From positions 1 through 64,000 of the IMG/VR virus record IMGVR_UViG_3300032006_002011: 64,000 bases of DNA; one strand, given 5' to 3'. The notes beneath the pieces were generated by a model that ran no database searches, was not told the DNA's origin, and saw only the letters and a list, made by a program, of their open reading frames with translations. Of this stretch, positions 61,158 to 64,000 are shown piece by piece. How positions within the stretch are numbered: position 1 is the stretch's first letter; each line of letters begins with the position of its first letter. Source of the stretch: a virus. Made by a program: the position numbers and the translations under genes.

Positions 61158-62709
61158 GTGTAAGGTCAATATCACATTTCATGAACTTCTTCAGAAGAAC
61201 GGAGAAGAACTTGAACAATGGATAGACGAACTTAGAAACTATATCGTTGAGACATGGGATAAGCAGGGGTTACCACCAAGAACAGGTAAAAACGAAAAAG
61301 ACATCATCGCTCAGTTCAATAAACTTCAACGATACGACACCAAGAAGTTTCTACATAAAGATGAAATGGATGGAACTATGACCATCGTAAAGAACTTCAA
61401 TAAGTTTGCAACTGTCATTGACCAATTCTTTCCAACGATGCTCAAGACCAAAATTGGTTCAAGCAAACACACGTCTTGGAGTGTATATGATTGCTTTGCC
61501 AATCCAGAGAAACGAGAAAGTTTTCATACTTGCATGAGACGAACGATACGCAGAGATTCCTTTTTTGCTCATGGAAAAACGATAGGAAAAAACGATACCT
61601 CAGTTCCGTGTCCAACTGAAGATGGTGAGGAGTGGGTTAGGAACTTTGTCAAGGAAAAGGAACTTCACCCCGAGAACGACTTTTGGATTATTGAATTGTT
61701 CACCGAAAAGAAGTTTGACTCGTATGAAGAAAGTAGTTTGATGTTGACTGCAAAGCAAATCAAGAAATTGTACAAAGAAGGTTTACTCGAAACAAACAAC
61801 ATTAGAAATCTTGAACGAACCGCAAACTTCGGTGACGATATGGAAAACCTAAACGACACCATCATTGAAGATGAGAAGGAAGTTAATTTTAAATTCAGCA
61901 TTCGTTATTACGACAAGACTTCTCGTATTTTTCCTTCAGCAATGGAAGCATTCAAACTTGGGTTGAGTCAACCGGCGGTAAACTTTCCTCCTCTGACTGC
62001 AAAATATATATACCAGAAGTACACGGATCACGTGGACAACAAAGATGATATTACCATATATGATCCAAGTTCTGGGTGGGGTGGAAGAATTCTCGGTGCT
62101 ATGAGCATTGATGATAGGCAGATTCATTATGTTGGAACTGACCCAAATACCGACAACTATATTGATGAAATTGGAAAGTCTCGTTACGAATATGTTGCCG
62201 ACTTCTTCAATGAAAAGACCAATGGTGGTAATCCGTTCTTTGGCCATCGTAATACATATGATGTTTATCAAGACGGAAGTGAGGACATTCACAAGAACCC
62301 ACGATTTCAGAAATACAAAGGTAAACTTGATTTGGTTTTTACAAGTCCACCATATTTTAATCGTGAACAATACTCAGCTGACGAATCTCAGAGTTTCAAA
62401 AAGTTTCCTGAGTATGAAGATTGGAGAGACAACTTTCTTCGTCCCACGTTGAAAACCGCATCGGAATATCTAAAGCATGATCGTTATCTATTGTGGAACA
62501 TTGCGGATATCGGTGATGGGGATGGATTCATGCCACTTGAGCAAGATAGCAAAGATATTCTTGCGGAATACGGACTTGAGTATGTTGAAACTCTTAAGAT
62601 GCTTATGACAACAATGAGAGGAGTCAAGGCAGAACAGGTAAAGAATTGTTGCAAGATAAACGGAGAACTACAGAAGTACGAACCTATATTTGTGTTCTAC
62701 AAGAAGTGA
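61120..62709 (+). CDS. DNA methyltransferase-like protein with long N-terminal extension
   Basis: 529 residues from the ATG at 61120. The SAM-binding motif I is DPSSGWGGR (about 315-323) and the catalytic motif IV is TSPPYF (about 408-413) as in amino-group (N4-cytosine or N6-adenine) methyltransferases. The first 300 residues are unfamiliar in restriction systems (HELLQKNGEELEQWIDELRN, CPTEDGEEWVRNFVKE), but recur in phage proteins as I recall. No restriction enzyme gene is adjacent. Because it overlaps a PLP enzyme gene by 38 bases, a role in an unusual base modification is possible. Its stop abuts the next gene's stop. Confidence 0.8.
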   Translation: MKKYFYEKNNLTECKVNITFHELLQKNGEELEQWIDELRNYIVETWDKQGLPPRTGKNEKDIIAQFNKLQRYDTKKFLHKDEMDGTMTIVKNFNKFATVIDQFFPTMLKTKIGSSKHTSWSVYDCFANPEKRESFHTCMRRTIRRDSFFAHGKTIGKNDTSVPCPTEDGEEWVRNFVKEKELHPENDFWIIELFTEKKFDSYEESSLMLTAKQIKKLYKEGLLETNNIRNLERTANFGDDMENLNDTIIEDEKEVNFKFSIRYYDKTSRIFPSAMEAFKLGLSQPAVNFPPLTAKYIYQKYTDHVDNKDDITIYDPSSGWGGRILGAMSIDDRQIHYVGTDPNTDNYIDEIGKSRYEYVADFFNEKTNGGNPFFGHRNTYDVYQDGSEDIHKNPRFQKYKGKLDLVFTSPPYFNREQYSADESQSFKKFPEYEDWRDNFLRPTLKTASEYLKHDRYLLWNIADIGDGDGFMPLEQDSKDILAEYGLEYVETLKMLMTTMRGVKAEQVKNCCKINGELQKYEPIFVFYKK

Positions 62710-64000
62710 TCACTCAGAAAACAATTCTATCTTTCCGTTTATACCACACGTGGCAAGTTTGATACCAAAAAACTTTTGCAGATAATCAAGTGCTTTTGCA
62801 CCTTGTTTCTTTATCCAGGCAAATGCCTTGGATACTCTCTCGGAAATCCAATTCCAAATCTTAACAAACCGGTCTTTAACTTTATTACTTACAGATGCGA
62901 TTCCATCTCGGACTTTCTTAATCATTTGCCATTCATTAAGATTTTGAAAACTCGATTCGGTTAAAAGTCGTTTTCCAAATTCGTCTTGCTCAAGACCTTG
63001 TTGGATGATTGTAGAAAAGGTTGGACATATCGCTGAAAAGTTTTTATTTTCCATTATCTGCTTTTGCATCCAAGCAGTAACCTTTTTTGGGTCTTGCTCC
63101 ATGTTCCCCCGAAGTGCCATATAAGGAGTGCTATTCCCACTTGTCTTGAATGACAAATAAAACTTGTATTGACTTGCAAGAGAAGAAATATCCTTTACGG
63201 TATTCATTTTATAATTTGATGTGATCTTACCACTATTGGTATCTATTTCCACCATAGTATCAGCACGACTCTCTGAAGAGTCACCAAACTTTACTGAACC
63301 AGTTGCGGCCTCAAACACAAATAAGTCTTTAAACTTTGCATCCGACAAAAACAGACGATTCATTTCAGACGTAATATACTTTCCATCCTCACGTGCTTGT
63401 TTAAGATTGTCAACGACTGGTTTTAGTTTTTTCATTTTCTTGGGGTCTGCCTCACTTGCCTTTATATCTTTTTCAAGAGAGTCTATGCTACCTCGGTAAC
63501 CACTTTCCGATAAATCAAGAACTGCGGTTTTGAATTTATCCAAGATTTTATTTACTTCACTTGGATAATTCTTGCCATACATTCTAACCGCCGCACCAAA
63601 CGTAGATGCAGCCTCTGCTTGCTTGGCACTCATTGCTTGAGAACCACCTGCTTTCTTTAATGAAATTTTCTTTGAACCACCCTTAATGTCAGTCTTGGGG
63701 GTTTTGTTCATTGTACCACTTCCATACTCCTTGAATATATCTCCCCACTCACCGGACACACCAGCACCACCCTTCCCACTACCTGTTTGTGAGATTGGAG
63801 AATATCCATTCTTCTTAAATGCAGACGCGAGTTTTTCAGCAATGTCTCTATTAAAATCATCATTCCAGAATCCCTTTCTCTCTATTCTACTCCATTCGTC
63901 TGGAACTTCTTTAGAAGGATCTTTCTTCTGAATAGTTGCAAGACCGATAGCAATCATTGCTTCCCAATCTTCACCACTTGGATTTCCACTACTGGCACCA
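62710..64000 (-). CDS. Large basic virion- or assembly-associated protein, partial (5' end outside window)
   Basis: The frame stays open to the window edge: upstream of an internal ATG at 63957 it reads …ASSGNPSGEDWEA, so the true start lies beyond. At least 430 residues. It has two Gly/Lys-rich linkers (KGGAGVSGEWGDIF; KTDIKGGSKKISLKKAGGSQ), a helical middle and an acidic C-terminal domain ending in ATCGINGKIELFSE with amphipathic helices (KVKDRFVKIWNWISERVSKA). The SGEDWE stretch recurs in T4-like marine phage hypothetical proteins. Function unknown. It converges on the methyltransferase gene, with the two stops sharing TGATCA. Confidence 0.65.
   Translation of the reverse strand, partial: GASSGNPSGEDWEAMIAIGLATIQKKDPSKEVPDEWSRIERKGFWNDDFNRDIAEKLASAFKKNGYSPISQTGSGKGGAGVSGEWGDIFKEYGSGTMNKTPKTDIKGGSKKISLKKAGGSQAMSAKQAEAASTFGAAVRMYGKNYPSEVNKILDKFKTAVLDLSESGYRGSIDSLEKDIKASEADPKKMKKLKPVVDNLKQAREDGKYITSEMNRLFLSDAKFKDLFVFEAATGSVKFGDSSESRADTMVEIDTNSGKITSNYKMNTVKDISSLASQYKFYLSFKTSGNSTPYMALRGNMEQDPKKVTAWMQKQIMENKNFSAICPTFSTIIQQGLEQDEFGKRLLTESSFQNLNEWQMIKKVRDGIASVSNKVKDRFVKIWNWISERVSKAFAWIKKQGAKALDYLQKFFGIKLATCGINGKIELFSE

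Noticed and set aside
61120-62709. A restriction-modification system
   Set aside because: No restriction endonuclease or specificity gene is adjacent, and the neighbours are metabolic enzymes in an overlapping operon.

Overview
The window is a piece of a large, A+T-rich genome of a contractile-tailed (T4-like, myovirus-type) bacteriophage, most plausibly of a marine Gram-negative host. Evidence: baseplate proteins resembling T4 gp6 and gp25, an OB-fold tail-hub/spike protein, a gp55-like late sigma factor, a gp61-like primase, a gp47/Mre11-like nuclease, PhoH and Hsp20. The last two are common in cyanophages and pelagiphages. No rRNA, tRNA, integrase, transposase or CRISPR array was seen, and no stretch over 300 bases lacks a gene. 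Coding density is very high and most genes abut or overlap by 4-40 bases.

Layout. (1) 1-3360, minus strand: replication/recombination genes (RuvC-like resolvase, primase, Mre11-like nuclease). The Mre11 gene is broken in two by a glycosyltransferase gene. (2) 3407-32975, minus strand: the tail/baseplate block. In transcription order it holds a small coiled-coil protein, hub/spike, a small protein, gp25, gp6, a DNRLRE-like protein, a coiled-coil protein, a 3721-residue baseplate/fibre protein, a LamG protein, two smaller structural proteins and a 2060-residue mosaic protein. T4-type late promoters (NATAAATA) lie before at least two of them. (3) 33016-44021, minus strand: late sigma factor with a histone-H1-like tail, membrane/coiled-coil proteins (one pair apparently joined by a -1 frameshift at a run of ten A), Hsp20, an HD-domain protein, a glycosyltransferase, three fibre-like structural proteins, PhoH and a small UVR-motif protein. 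(4) 44040-62709, plus strand: an accessory block with a zinc-ribbon protein, a ribbon-helix-helix regulator, five glycosyltransferases, a signal-peptide membrane protein, then a sugar/small-molecule set: UDP-sugar dehydrogenase, DHH phosphoesterase, sulfotransferase, cupin, cytidylyltransferase, SDR epimerase. It ends in a five-gene run of overlapping frames: asparagine-synthetase-like amidotransferase, D-2-hydroxyacid dehydrogenase-like, 2-oxoglutarate/Fe(II) hydroxylase-like, ACC-deaminase-like PLP enzyme and a DNA-methyltransferase-like protein. (5) 62710-64000, minus strand: a partial gene that runs off the window.

How it fits together. Non-late genes carry sigma70-type promoters (TTGACN, 17 bases, TATNNT). 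In several cases the start codon sits only 6-8 bases after the -10 box, which implies leaderless mRNAs. This includes the promoter that drives the late sigma factor, which then would read the NATAAATA promoters of the tail block. The plus-strand block looks like a phage-carried pathway for building and decorating a glycan or other modified molecule: oxidation to uronate, epimerisation, amidation, sulfation with disposal of the PAP by-product, and sugar transfer. The terminal five-gene operon is the best candidate for an undescribed system. Its product cannot be read from sequence alone.
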